In this document: in pieces, positions 8,887 through 17,091 of the stretch
Layout: every line of letters begins with the position of its first letter
How positions within the stretch are numbered: the stretch's first letter is position 1
Source: an uncultured Eubacterium sp.
Lineage (GTDB): Bacteria; Bacillota; Clostridia; Oscillospirales; Acutalibacteraceae
Direction of reading: 5' to 3'
Assembly (NCBI GenBank): GCA_905233545.1
Contig: CAJOEV010000001.1
Location: 78,752-142,751 of the forward strand
DNA: 64,000 bases
The notes under the pieces: model-generated
What the model was told of the DNA's origin: nothing
Database searches by the model: none
What the model saw: only the letters and a program-made list of their open reading frames with translations
Made by a program: the position numbers and the translations under genes

Positions 8887-9642
8887 TTACTTCCTATAAC
8901 CGTAGCTGTATTTGTAGTTATAGTTATAGCTGTATTTTCTGTAATAAGAATAATATTTCTTTTTATCCGAATTGATATCGTTGAGAATGAAACCGAGAAT
9001 ATTTGCCTCAATCTGCTCAAGATTCGAAACGGTGGTTTTTACATCGTTGATATTGGTTGTGTCGGCTTTTATGATTAAAAGATAGCCGGTAACCTTTTGA
9101 GCAAAAAGAGTTGAATCTGTTACGATATTAATCGGAGGTGTGTCGATAAAGACGCAGTCATAATGTTCTCTTACGAAGTCAAGAAGCTTATCCATTCTGT
9201 TTGATGAAAGAAGCTCTGCCGGATTGGGAGGAATTTTTCCTGCGGTTAAAACTGAAAGGTTTTCAATTCCCGTTTTAGATACGGAAATATTATCCGTCAT
9301 TCCTGCAAGGATTTCGGAAAGACCGTTTTTTGAAGGGATTGAAAACATTCTGTGCATTGTGGGATTTCTCATATCCGAGTCAATAAGGAGCGTTCTCTTT
9401 CCCATCTGCGCAAAGCTTACCGCAAGGTTGATTGCGTTAATGGTTTTACCGTTGTTTGCTGTTGGACTTGTTACAACAAAGATGGGGCATTTTTCGCTCT
9501 GCTGAAGGAAAAGAAGGTTTGTCCTGATTGAGTTGTATGCTTCTTTAACATTGAAAGAAGAATCTGCGCAAAGAATTTTTTTCGGGTCTGATTTGCTGAA
9601 TTCGTTTCTCTCAGCAAGTTTTCTTTTCTTACTTTTTAACAT
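8887..9642 (-). CDS. Capsule-regulating bacterial tyrosine kinase (CpsD/CapB type)
   Basis: The cytoplasmic BY-kinase shows a Walker A motif TSPTANNGKT, an A' motif TLLIDSDMRNP and a Walker B motif CVFIDTPP. Its C-terminus is an exceptional tyrosine cluster: 11 of the last 22 residues are Tyr, the autophosphorylated tail of this family. The partner membrane activator is encoded just upstream and overlaps it slightly. Together they set polymer length and export. ATG 9642 is preferred because the Shine-Dalgarno AAGGAG abuts the in-frame ATG at 9654 with no spacing; 9654 would add four residues. Confidence 0.93.
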   Translation of the reverse strand: MLKSKKRKLAERNEFSKSDPKKILCADSSFNVKEAYNSIRTNLLFLQQSEKCPIFVVTSPTANNGKTINAINLAVSFAQMGKRTLLIDSDMRNPTMHRMFSIPSKNGLSEILAGMTDNISVSKTGIENLSVLTAGKIPPNPAELLSSNRMDKLLDFVREHYDCVFIDTPPINIVTDSTLFAQKVTGYLLIIKADTTNINDVKTTVSNLEQIEANILGFILNDINSDKKKYYSYYRKYSYNYNYKYSYGYRK

Positions 9643-9643
9643 A

Positions 9644-10444
9644 TTACTTTGCATCTCCTTTCATAGACTGAATGTTTGCAAGCACTGTGCTGCTCGGCTT
9701 TACACCTGTGTCAGCAGGGGGAATGATTTCATTTGAATCATCTTCGGAGTTTTCAATGCTTTCAAGCTGAGGAATTGTTCCGAGAATCGGGATTTCGAAA
9801 ACTCTTTCAAGGTCTTTGGTGTTTGTAATAGTTGTGTCAAATACTTCATAGATGAAGAATGCCGCAAACGAAAGAATAAATCCTGCAAGTGCGCCTATAA
9901 GGGTGTTTTTCTTAAGATTTGGTGCAGAGGGGGAATTGGGAACCTTTGCATAATCTATTACCGAAACACCGCCGCCGTTAACAATTCGCACTATTTCATC
10001 TGGAGCAATTTCGGCAATGGCATTTGCAACATTTGCCGAAAGATTCCTGTCGTTACTGCTTACTGTGACCTGAAATGCCATTGTGTCTTCAATAGCGGTT
10101 GTCGAAATCATACTTCTGAGCTCTTTTGAAGAATTCATTCCGACCTCTTTTGCAACCTTGTCCATAACAGTATCAGTTTTGATGACATAGATACAGAAAT
10201 TAACAAGCTTTTCTGCTGCATCAAGATTCTGCAGATTGATTGAAGAGCTTGTTGCTACAGTGTCCTCCGAGTTCTGAACATAGAACTTAGCGGTTGACGA
10301 GTATGTCGGGGGGATAAAAAAGTGTGTGATTGCGCCTGACAGCATTGCGCCGAAAACAGTTATGATTATAATAAAAACTATTTTGCTGCGCATCATATAA
10401 ACTATTCTGCCTAAATCAATGTCGAGTTCTCTGGTTTCTTCCAT
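9644..10444 (-). CDS. Capsule chain-length determinant / kinase activator (CpsC/CapA, Wzz family)
   Basis: This protein of about 266 residues has two membrane segments, near residues 20-42 (VFIIIITVFGAMLSG) and 180-200 (ALAGFILSFAAFFIYEVFD), enclosing an extracytoplasmic Wzz domain. Its short C-terminal cytoplasmic tail would contact the tyrosine kinase encoded next. ATG 10444 is preferred over the frame's first codon at 10465 because GGAGGTC precedes it and the promoter at 10481-10509 would leave a leader of only about 30 nt. It is the first gene of the capsule operon. Confidence 0.92.
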   Translation of the reverse strand: MEETRELDIDLGRIVYMMRSKIVFIIIITVFGAMLSGAITHFFIPPTYSSTAKFYVQNSEDTVATSSSINLQNLDAAEKLVNFCIYVIKTDTVMDKVAKEVGMNSSKELRSMISTTAIEDTMAFQVTVSSNDRNLSANVANAIAEIAPDEIVRIVNGGGVSVIDYAKVPNSPSAPNLKKNTLIGALAGFILSFAAFFIYEVFDTTITNTKDLERVFEIPILGTIPQLESIENSEDDSNEIIPPADTGVKPSSTVLANIQSMKGDAK

Positions 10445-10480
10445 TGTTGACCTCCATATTTGCATTATAATATAGAATAC

Positions 10481-10509
10481 ATTATAGCAATCTTACAGGT
10501 CAATGTCAA
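10481..10509 (-). promoter_or_regulatory. Perfect-consensus sigma-A promoter of the capsule operon
   Basis: On the minus strand TTGACA (10509-10504) and TATAAT (10486-10481) are separated by exactly 17 bp. Transcription should start near 10474, about 30 nt before the ATG of the chain-length regulator. Both hexamers are perfect consensus, which suggests strong expression unless a regulator acts. No clear operator palindrome is seen beside it. Confidence 0.85.
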
Positions 10510-10569
10510 TTAAATATAAATTAATTATATATAAATAATATGGAAGCATTTTTGGTAAATTTAACATAC

Positions 10570-10606
10570 AAAAAAGGATGCTTTGCTTTTTGCATAACAT
10601 CCTTTT
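10570..10606 (-). terminator. Rho-independent terminator of rny
   Basis: A nine-base-pair stem AAAAGGATG/CATCCTTTT with an 18-base spacer (10581-10597) lies about 20 bp past the rny stop. On the minus strand it is followed by a T run (CCTTTTTTGT). It separates rny from the capsule promoter that follows. Confidence 0.8.
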
Positions 10607-10627
10607 AATCTGAAAATTATTGATAAA

Positions 10628-12175
10628 TTATTTTGCAATGTCGGAAGTGCGGCTTTCGCGGATGATGTTGACCATAATCTGTCCGGGATATTCCATTTCT
10701 TCCTCAATCTTTTTAACAATTTCTCTTGCAATTAACGGCATCTTCTGGTCATTGATAACCTCGGGCTTAACCATAACACGAACCTCGCGGCCTGCCTGGA
10801 TTGCATAAGCCTTTTCAACGCCGTTGAAGCTTGTTGAAATCTCTTCAAGCTGCTGAAGGCGCTTGATATAGTTTTCAACATTTTCTCTTCTTGCACCGGG
10901 TCTTGCTGCTGAAACTGCATCGGCAGCCTGAACAAGTGCGGCAACGATTGTTTTGCATTCAACATCGCCGTGGTGCGCCTGAATTGCGTGAACAATGTTT
11001 TCGTTTTCTTTATATTTTCTTGCGTATTCAACGCCGAGAGCGATATGGCTTCCTTCCATCTCGTGGTCGAGAGCCTTACCGATATCGTGAAGAAGTCCTG
11101 CACGTCTTGCGGTCTTTTCATCTGCGCCGAGCTCGGCTGCCATAAGACCTGCAATGTATGAAACCTCGAGAGAGTGCTTAAGTACACTCTGACCGTATGA
11201 GGTTCTGTATTTAAGCTTACCTAAAAGCTTAACAAGTTCGGGATGAATTGAACCGCAGTTTGCACTGATAACGGCTTTTTCACCCTCTGATTTAATAACT
11301 GCCTCAACCTCGCGCTTCGATTTGTCAAACATCTCTTCAATTCTGGTCGGATGAATTCTTCCGTCCTGAATAAGTTTTTCAAGAGTGAGACGCGCAATCT
11401 CTCTTCTGACGGGGTCAAAGGAGCTTACGGTGATAGCTTCGGGAGTGTCGTCGATAATGAGTTCAACGCCTGTAATCTGTTCGATAGAGCGGATATTTCT
11501 TCCTTCTCTTCCGATAATTCTTCCCTTCATATCATCACTGGGAAGGGGAACAACCGAAACGGTTGTTTCTGCTGTATGGTCTGCTGCACAGCGCTGAATT
11601 GCCGTGCTTATAACCTCTCTTGCCAAAAGGTCGCTCTGATCGCGAATCATCTGCTCATATTCAAGAATGCGTTTGCTCTTTTCAATATCAAGCTCGGATT
11701 CCAGTGACTGCATAAGCTGTTTTTTAGCGTCTTCCTGAGAGAGCCCTGAGATTCTCTCAAGCATGTCAAACTGGCTTTTCTTGATGCCATCGATTTCAAG
11801 TAATTTTTCGTCTACTTCTTTAAGTCTTTCGCTTAAATGTTCACTTTTTGATTCAAGTGAATCAGCTCTTTTATCGAGATATTCCTCGCGCTGATTAAGT
11901 CTTTTTTCCTGTCTTTGAACTTCGTTTCTTCTTTCGCGGATTTCTTTATCTGCGTCGGAACGAAGCTTGTGAATTTCATCTTTTGCTTCAATTAACTGAG
12001 CTTTTTTTGTTGCTTCAGCTTCAGACAATGCATTGTTTATAATTCTTGTTGCTTCCTGGGCTGCCGAATTCTTATCATTTAAAGCTTTTTTATCCTTTAT
12101 AACGGCTGAAATAACTGCGCCTAGAAAGCCGAAAACGATTGCACAAACAATGCCGACTACAAAATACCATATCAT
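10628..12175 (-). CDS. rny: Ribonuclease Y
   Basis: The 515-residue protein has the complete RNase Y architecture. An N-terminal membrane anchor ([20 protein letters not shown]) is followed by a long charged coiled coil (about residues 30-190), a KH RNA-binding domain ([19 protein letters not shown], near 215) and an HD domain with [17 protein letters not shown] and [20 protein letters not shown]. RNase Y makes the initiating endonucleolytic cut in bulk mRNA decay at the membrane. Length is typical (about 515-520). It is monocistronic, with its own promoter at 12287-12315 and a terminator at 10570-10606. Confidence 0.97.
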   Translation of the reverse strand: MIWYFVVGIVCAIVFGFLGAVISAVIKDKKALNDKNSAAQEATRIINNALSEAEATKKAQLIEAKDEIHKLRSDADKEIRERRNEVQRQEKRLNQREEYLDKRADSLESKSEHLSERLKEVDEKLLEIDGIKKSQFDMLERISGLSQEDAKKQLMQSLESELDIEKSKRILEYEQMIRDQSDLLAREVISTAIQRCAADHTAETTVSVVPLPSDDMKGRIIGREGRNIRSIEQITGVELIIDDTPEAITVSSFDPVRREIARLTLEKLIQDGRIHPTRIEEMFDKSKREVEAVIKSEGEKAVISANCGSIHPELVKLLGKLKYRTSYGQSVLKHSLEVSYIAGLMAAELGADEKTARRAGLLHDIGKALDHEMEGSHIALGVEYARKYKENENIVHAIQAHHGDVECKTIVAALVQAADAVSAARPGARRENVENYIKRLQQLEEISTSFNGVEKAYAIQAGREVRVMVKPEVINDQKMPLIAREIVKKIEEEMEYPGQIMVNIIRESRTSDIAK

Positions 12176-12286
12176 ATCAATAGCACCTCCTTCTGTGTAG
12201 ATTTTTTACATTAAAAGTCAAATTTCATCAGAAAAGGTACAGTTTTATGCAAAATTTACGAATTCCCTATTTAGAAATTCGGTTAT

Positions 12287-12315
12287 ATATTACACCTATA
12301 TCTTGTATTTGTCAA
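12287..12315 (-). promoter_or_regulatory. Predicted sigma-A promoter of rny
   Basis: On the minus strand TTGACA (12315-12310) is followed after 17 bp by TAATAT (12292-12287), an acceptable -10 element. The start would lie about 105 bp before the rny ATG, leaving a moderately long leader in which no named riboswitch is recognised. Confidence 0.6.
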
Positions 12316-12376
12316 GCAAAAAACGCAGTTTGAAATAACCTATCGTATATCATTATTGTTTTGAAAAAATTTTTTG

Positions 12377-12405
12377 TTGACTTTAGCGCTTTTATGTGCT
12401 AAACT
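12377..12405 (+). promoter_or_regulatory. Predicted sigma-A promoter of the ABC importer operon
   Basis: TTGACT (12377-12382) and TAAACT (12400-12405) are 17 bp apart, and the substrate-binding protein ATG follows 42 bp later with AAAGGAG. No T-box or other leader is seen between them, so amino-acid control, if any, must come from elsewhere. Confidence 0.65.
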
Positions 12406-12447
12406 GTTTCTTGCAATCAAAAAAATAAAAACTAAAGGAGATTCGCA

Positions 12448-13485
12448 ATGAACAAAATAGTAAAAAGAGTTCTGGCAACCTCACTTGCAGCTGTTATGAT
12501 AGGCGGCGCATTTGCAGGCTGCGCAGCAAAAACAGACGATGCAAACACAACAACTGCAGCAAATGCAGAGGCAAAGAGCTTTAAAGTAGGTATTTGCCAG
12601 CTTGTACAGCACGAAGCACTTGATGCGGCAACTAAGGGCTTCAAAGAAAAGCTTCAGGAACTTGCCGAGGATGACGATATCACAATCGAATTCGACGAGC
12701 AGAACGCATCCGGCGAAAGCGCAAACTGCAATACTATAGTAAATCAGTTTGTATCAAATGGTTATGACCTTATTATGGCAAACGCAACACCCGCACTTCA
12801 GGCTGCAACAACAGCAACCGTATCAAGCAAAATTCCTGTAGTAGGTACTTCTGTAACCGATTACGGAACCGCACTTGAAATCAAAATGAGCGCTGGCGAT
12901 CCGACAGGCATTAATGTTACAGGCGTAAGCGACCTTGCTTCTCTTGAAGAGCAGGCAAATCAGATTAAAACGCTCTTCCCCAAAACAAAGAAGGTTGGAT
13001 GCATTTATTGCTCTGCAGAAGCTAACTCACTCTTCCAGGTTGAAGGAATCAAGAAGGCTCTTGAAACATCAAACATTGAAACTGAATTCTATTCATTTGC
13101 AGATTCAAACGACATTCAGGCAGTAGCAAAGAAGGCTGCTTCCGAGTCAGATGTTATCTATATTCCTACTGATAATACAGCTGCTTCAAACGGACAGGTT
13201 ATCGGTACTGCATGTCAGGAAGCTAATGTTCCGATTATTGCAGGTGAGGAAGGTATTTTCAAGAGCACAAACGCTGTTGCAACATTCTCAATCTCATATG
13301 AGGACATCGGTGAGCACGCAGGCGAAATGGCTTATGAAATCTTAACAAAGGGTGCAGACCCTGCAACAATGCCTATCTGGCAGCCCACAGACCTCACTTA
13401 CTACTACAATGAGGATATGGTTAAAAAGTACAATGTAACAGTTCCCGATGGATACGAAGAATATGAATTTGAGGATGCCGACTAA
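12448..13485 (+). CDS. ABC transporter substrate-binding lipoprotein (ABC_sub_bind, TrpX-like)
   Basis: The 345-residue protein has a lipoprotein signal with lipobox AFAGC (Cys about residue 25), a Thr/Ala-rich linker, then the two-lobed fold of the ABC_sub_bind family. It starts FKVGICQLVQHEALDAATKG and has the hinge-region segment GTSVTDYG. Family members bind small aromatic or other organic ligands; the streptococcal TrpX precedent suggests tryptophan or tyrosine, but ligand residues cannot be judged here. Permease and ATPase follow. A perfect 14-bp hairpin separates it from the permease gene and probably lets the binding protein be made in excess. Confidence 0.92.
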   Translation: MNKIVKRVLATSLAAVMIGGAFAGCAAKTDDANTTTAANAEAKSFKVGICQLVQHEALDAATKGFKEKLQELAEDDDITIEFDEQNASGESANCNTIVNQFVSNGYDLIMANATPALQAATTATVSSKIPVVGTSVTDYGTALEIKMSAGDPTGINVTGVSDLASLEEQANQIKTLFPKTKKVGCIYCSAEANSLFQVEGIKKALETSNIETEFYSFADSNDIQAVAKKAASESDVIYIPTDNTAASNGQVIGTACQEANVPIIAGEEGIFKSTNAVATFSISYEDIGEHAGEMAYEILTKGADPATMPIWQPTDLTYYYNEDMVKKYNVTVPDGYEEYEFEDAD

Positions 13486-13540
13486 ATTTTTATTGACTAT
13501 TTAAAGGCGTTACAGTATACTATCAATATCTTATTATATT

Positions 13541-13572
13541 TTAAGAGCAATAAGGTAACTTATTGCTCTTAA
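13541..13572 (+). terminator. Intercistronic perfect hairpin (partial terminator or mRNA stabiliser)
   Basis: TTAAGAGCAATAAG and its exact reverse complement flank a GTAA loop, giving a 14-bp stem 55 bp after the binding-protein stop. Only a weak T run follows (ATCTTGTTTTG), so read-through into the permease gene is likely. This placement is typical where the binding protein must outnumber the transporter. Confidence 0.7.
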
Positions 13573-13599
13573 ATCTTGTTTTGAAACGGAGGAAAAACT

Positions 13600-14511
13600 A
13601 TGGGAGCCTTTGTGAATGCTTTGCCCGGTGCTGTCGGACTGGGACTTATATGGGGAATTATGGCAATCGGTGTTTATATAACATTCAGAGTTTTGGATTT
13701 TGCCGATTTGACCGTTGACGGAACCTTTGCAACAGGCGGTGCGGCACTTGTAATGTCTATGATTGCAGGATGCAATATTTATTTAGCGCTGATAATTGCT
13801 TTTGCGGCGGGTTGCGTTGCAGGACTTATTACGGGTATTCTTAATACTCAGCTTGGAATTCCGCCGATTTTGGCAGGTATTTTAACACAGCTTGCACTTT
13901 ATTCAATCAACCTCAGAATTCTCGGCAAATCGAATCAGCCCATTTCGGCTTATAACTATAATTTAATTGCCAGTATGACAAATATTAAGCAGGCAATTAT
14001 TGTTGTCAGTTTGTTTGTTGTTGCGATTATCGCAATACTGTATTGGTTCTTCGGCACCGAAATCGGTCATTCCATTCGTGCAACGGGAAGCAATCATAAT
14101 ATGGCAAAAGCAAACGGTATTAACATAAACATTGCAAAAATTATTGCTCTTGTTTTATCAAACGGTATCGTTGCTCTTGCAGGCGGACTTTTCGCACAGT
14201 ATCAGGGCTTTTCGGATATCAATATGGGACGAGGCGCAATTGTTGTAGGCTTAGCGGCAGTTATTATCGGCGAGGTTATTTTCGGAAAGATTTTCAAGAA
14301 TTTCGCTTTGAGATTACTTGCTGTTGCCTTCGGCGGCATTATCTATTATATAGTAATGCAGTTTGTAATCAGTCTCGGACTGAATACCGACGACTTAAAG
14401 CTTCTCACAGCAATAATAGTTGCAATATTCCTCGGTGTACCGTATCTGAAAAATAAATATGCCGAAACGCATGTTAAAATGCCCAAGGCAGAAAAGGAGG
14501 TTAAAGAATAA
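13600..14511 (+). CDS. ABC transporter permease (TrpY-like, BPD_transp_2)
   Basis: The 303-residue polytopic protein has about eight hydrophobic segments and begins with FVNALPGAVGLGLIWGIMAI. It is of the branched-chain-type permease family, and the conserved Gly-rich stretch AGGLFAQYQGFSDINMGRGA lies near residue 195. It forms the membrane channel for the ligand captured by the upstream lipoprotein. GGAGG precedes the ATG with good spacing, and its stop overlaps the start of the ATPase gene by one base, so channel and ATPase are probably translationally coupled. Confidence 0.92.
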   Translation: MGAFVNALPGAVGLGLIWGIMAIGVYITFRVLDFADLTVDGTFATGGAALVMSMIAGCNIYLALIIAFAAGCVAGLITGILNTQLGIPPILAGILTQLALYSINLRILGKSNQPISAYNYNLIASMTNIKQAIIVVSLFVVAIIAILYWFFGTEIGHSIRATGSNHNMAKANGININIAKIIALVLSNGIVALAGGLFAQYQGFSDINMGRGAIVVGLAAVIIGEVIFGKIFKNFALRLLAVAFGGIIYYIVMQFVISLGLNTDDLKLLTAIIVAIFLGVPYLKNKYAETHVKMPKAEKEVKE

Positions 14512-15308
14512 TGCTTGAGATTAAAAATGTTCACAAAACCTTTAACCCCGGAACAATAAACGAAAAGAAAGCGCTCACAGGTGTTGACCTTGTTCTTAAC
14601 GAGGGCGATTTTGTAACCGTAATCGGCGGTAACGGAGCAGGTAAATCAACGATGCTCAATATGATTGCAGGCGTTTATCCCGTTGACTGCGGAAGCATTA
14701 TAATCGACGGTGAGGATGTTACCAAATATCCCGAACACAAGCGAGCAAAGTATATCGGAAGAGTTTTCCAGGACCCGATGACGGGTACCGCTGCCGATAT
14801 GCAGATTGAAGAGAACTTAGCTCTTGCCGCAAGACGCGGACAGCACAGAGGACTCGGTGCAGGTATTCACAGAAAAGAAAGAGAAGAGTATAAAGAGCTT
14901 CTTGCAAGCCTCGGACTCGGTCTTGAGGACAGATTAACAACAAAGGTTGGTCTTCTTTCGGGCGGTCAGCGTCAGGCAATAACGCTTCTTATGGCAACTC
15001 TTAAAAAGCCGAAGCTCCTTCTTCTTGATGAGCACACCGCTGCTCTCGACCCGAAAACCGCTAAAATGGTGCTTGATATAACTCAGCAGATTGTTGAGGA
15101 GCACAACCTCACAACAATTATGATTACCCATAATATGAGGGACGCTATCAATATCGGTAACAGACTGATTATGATGAACGACGGAAAAATCATTTATGAT
15201 GTTTCGGGCGAAGAAAAGAAAGCCCTTCACAAATCCGAGCTTCTTGAAAAGTTCAAGGACAATGCAGGCGAAGAGCTCGATAACGACAGAATGCTTTTAT
15301 CAGAATAA
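14511..15308 (+). CDS. ABC transporter ATP-binding protein (TrpZ-like)
   Basis: The 265-residue ATPase has all the standard motifs: Walker A GGNGAGKST (about residue 38), Q-loop FQDPMTG, signature LSGGQRQA, Walker B LLLLDEHTAAL and the H-loop ITHNM. It energises import through the upstream permease. The E-H-T in the D-loop region (DEHTAALDP) is usual for this subfamily. A strong bidirectional terminator follows at 15310-15337. Confidence 0.95.
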   Translation: MLEIKNVHKTFNPGTINEKKALTGVDLVLNEGDFVTVIGGNGAGKSTMLNMIAGVYPVDCGSIIIDGEDVTKYPEHKRAKYIGRVFQDPMTGTAADMQIEENLALAARRGQHRGLGAGIHRKEREEYKELLASLGLGLEDRLTTKVGLLSGGQRQAITLLMATLKKPKLLLLDEHTAALDPKTAKMVLDITQQIVEEHNLTTIMITHNMRDAINIGNRLIMMNDGKIIYDVSGEEKKALHKSELLEKFKDNAGEELDNDRMLLSE

Positions 15309-15309
15309 C

Positions 15310-15337
15310 AAAAACCGAGGATTGCTCCTCGGTTTTT
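15310..15337. terminator. Bidirectional terminator after the ABC operon
   Basis: AAAAACCGAGGA and TCCTCGGTTTTT form a 12-bp stem with a TTGC loop, two bases past the ATPase stop. The A/T-flanked stem can end transcription from both sides, including the leftward trmL transcript. Confidence 0.88.
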
Positions 15338-15350
15338 AATTTGGTGAAAA

Positions 15351-15466
15351 GTTAAGAGTGAAGAGTTAAAAGTTAAGGTTTCTCACTTTGTTCGGTCAAT
15401 TAATGCTTATTGTTTGAGCGCAGCGAGTAACCGCAACTCTTCACTTTTCATTCTTCATTTTTAATT
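15351..15466. repeat. MITE-like intergenic repeat with imperfect terminal inverted repeats
   Basis: The stretch carries AAGAGTGAAGAGTT at 15354-15367 and its near-exact inverted copy AACTCTTCACTTTT at 15435-15448 (13 of 14 bases). It encloses the core GGTTTCTCACTTTGTTCGGT at 15377-15396, which recurs with one change at 29377. No ORF is present, and it fills the gap between a terminator and the trmL stop. Confidence 0.7.
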
Positions 15467-15469
15467 ATT

Positions 15470-15964
15470 CTACCACTCCATTGTGTGTAATTTGCCTTTT
15501 GATGAAAGCTCGGGGTAGTTCCATTGGCGCAGAACCTCGTAGGTTCCGACTGCAACGGCGTTTGATAGGTTAAGGCTTCTGATAATGCCCCTCATCGGCA
15601 GGCGCACGCAGAAATCGTGGTTCTGCTTTAGGAGTTCCTCGGGCAGTCCCTTTGTTTCCTTGCCGAAAACGAGGAAACAGCCGTCGGGGTATTCAACCTC
15701 GGAATGTGCCTGTTCGGCTTTCGTGGTGAAATAATAGAATGTCCCGCCCTTGTTTTTTTCAAAAAACTCGGGAGTTGATTCATAGTAGGTTATATCAAGC
15801 TTATCCCAGTAGTCAAGCCCTGCACGCTTAACCTGTTTGTCCGTTATATGAAACCCCATAGGTCCCACAAGGTGGAGCCTTGCGCCCGTTGCGGCGCAGG
15901 TGCGCGCAATATTGCCCGTGTTCTGGGGTATTTCGGGTTCAATTAAAACTATGTTCAGCTGCAT
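15470..15964 (-). CDS. trmL: tRNA (cytidine/uridine-34 2'-O)-methyltransferase
   Basis: The 164-residue SPOUT methyltransferase is the normal length for TrmL. The N-terminal motif EIPQNTGNIARTCAATGA and the knot-forming SAM-binding motifs LVFGKETKGLPEELL and RGIIRSLNLSNAVAVGTYEV are all present. It methylates the wobble ribose of tRNA-Leu isoacceptors. Its ATG shares one base with the dusB stop (TAATG), so the two tRNA-modification genes form a coupled operon from the promoter at 16953-16981. Confidence 0.95.
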   Translation of the reverse strand: MQLNIVLIEPEIPQNTGNIARTCAATGARLHLVGPMGFHITDKQVKRAGLDYWDKLDITYYESTPEFFEKNKGGTFYYFTTKAEQAHSEVEYPDGCFLVFGKETKGLPEELLKQNHDFCVRLPMRGIIRSLNLSNAVAVGTYEVLRQWNYPELSSKGKLHTMEW

Positions 15965-16926
15965 TATCCCTGTTCCTTTATAATTCTTACTGCCATTTCT
16001 TCAAGCTGTTCAAAATGCTCAAAAGAGCAGATTTCTTTTCTGAGCGCTGCGCCGCCGCGCATTCCCTTTGTGTAGTATGCGGCGTGGTGACGGGCTTCGC
16101 GCATTGCTGTGTATTCGCCCTTGTATTCAATAATCTTTTCAATATGCCTTAGCATAACCGCCATTTTCTGGGTAACAGTCGGCTCGGGTATGAGTCGGCA
16201 ATCATTCAGGTATGCGTTTATTCTCTGAAAAATCCAGGGATTTCCGAGAGCGCCCCTGCCAATCATAATCGCGTCGCAGTTTGTTTTTTCAAGCATAATT
16301 GCGGCGCTTTGTTCGTCCGTTATGTCTCCGTTGCCGATAACGGGGATTGAAACGGCTTTTTTAACATTATATATAAGGTCGAGGTCAACCTTTCCGCTGT
16401 ACATCTGCTGACGGGTTCTTCCGTGAACTGCTATTGCAGATGCGCCCGCCTTTTCGGCGAGCTGAGCCATCTGAACGGCGTTTATGCTGTTTTCATCCCA
16501 TCCCGAGCGGATTTTTACCGTAACGGGAACGGGGACGGCGTCAACAACCGCCTTTGTTATATCGTATGCAAGCTCGGGCTTTTTCATAAGGCTTGCTCCG
16601 CCGCCATTCATAGCAATCTTCGGAGCAGGGCAGCCCATATTTATATCAATTATCTCGGGATTATATTCAAGGCATTTAACAGCTGCCTGAGCCATAATCT
16701 CGGGGTCATCACCGAAAATCTGAGCTCCTGTCGGGTGTTCATCGCCGAGGGTTAAAAGCTCCTTGCTTTTTTTATCGCCCATGGTAAGTCCCTTTGAAGA
16801 GACCATTTCGGTAACGGTATAGCTCGCGCCGTAATTATGACAAAGTTCACGGAAGGCTCTGTCCGCAATTCCTGCCATCGGTGCAAGAAAAACTGTGTTA
16901 TTGAATTCAACATTTCCAATTTTCAT
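15964..16926 (-). CDS. dusB: tRNA-dihydrouridine synthase
   Basis: The 320-residue flavoenzyme shows the Dus signature: FLAPMAGIADRAFRELC at the FMN-binding N-terminus, DINMGCPAPKIAMNGGG with the active-site Cys near residue 100, HGRTRQQMYSG, and VIGNGDI plus IGRGALGNPW for phosphate binding. It reduces uridines in the tRNA D-loop using NADPH. The DusB class fits best because most Firmicutes carry this form. It is the first gene of a two-gene operon with trmL. Confidence 0.94.
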   Translation of the reverse strand: MKIGNVEFNNTVFLAPMAGIADRAFRELCHNYGASYTVTEMVSSKGLTMGDKKSKELLTLGDEHPTGAQIFGDDPEIMAQAAVKCLEYNPEIIDINMGCPAPKIAMNGGGASLMKKPELAYDITKAVVDAVPVPVTVKIRSGWDENSINAVQMAQLAEKAGASAIAVHGRTRQQMYSGKVDLDLIYNVKKAVSIPVIGNGDITDEQSAAIMLEKTNCDAIMIGRGALGNPWIFQRINAYLNDCRLIPEPTVTQKMAVMLRHIEKIIEYKGEYTAMREARHHAAYYTKGMRGGAALRKEICSFEHFEQLEEMAVRIIKEQG

Positions 16927-16952
16927 AGATATACCTCTTTCGTTTCGCAGTT

Positions 16953-16981
16953 AATATAACATATAACGACATATAAATCAA
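16953..16981 (-). promoter_or_regulatory. Predicted sigma-A promoter of dusB-trmL
   Basis: On the minus strand TTGATT (16981-16976) and TATATT (16958-16953) are 17 bp apart, ending 27 bp before the dusB ATG. Confidence 0.6.
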
Positions 16982-17036
16982 ACACCTTTGGTAATTATAT
17001 ACAAAAAACAGTGCGTTTTTTTCTATCAAGGCGGAG

Positions 17037-17065
17037 TTGAAAAGTGTTGATAATTATAGTAAAAT
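17037..17065 (+). promoter_or_regulatory. Predicted sigma-A promoter of the phosphoribosyltransferase-like gene
   Basis: TTGAAA (17037-17042) and TAAAAT (17060-17065) are separated by 17 bp, leaving a leader of about 20 nt before the TTG start. Confidence 0.55.
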
Positions 17066-17091
17066 TATATTTATATTAAAGGAGTGATTTT

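Noticed and set aside
10732..11187. 151-codon leftward ORF inside rny in another frame, with rightward ORFs opposite
   Set aside because: The rny frame is complete with KH and HD domains; the others show no family features.
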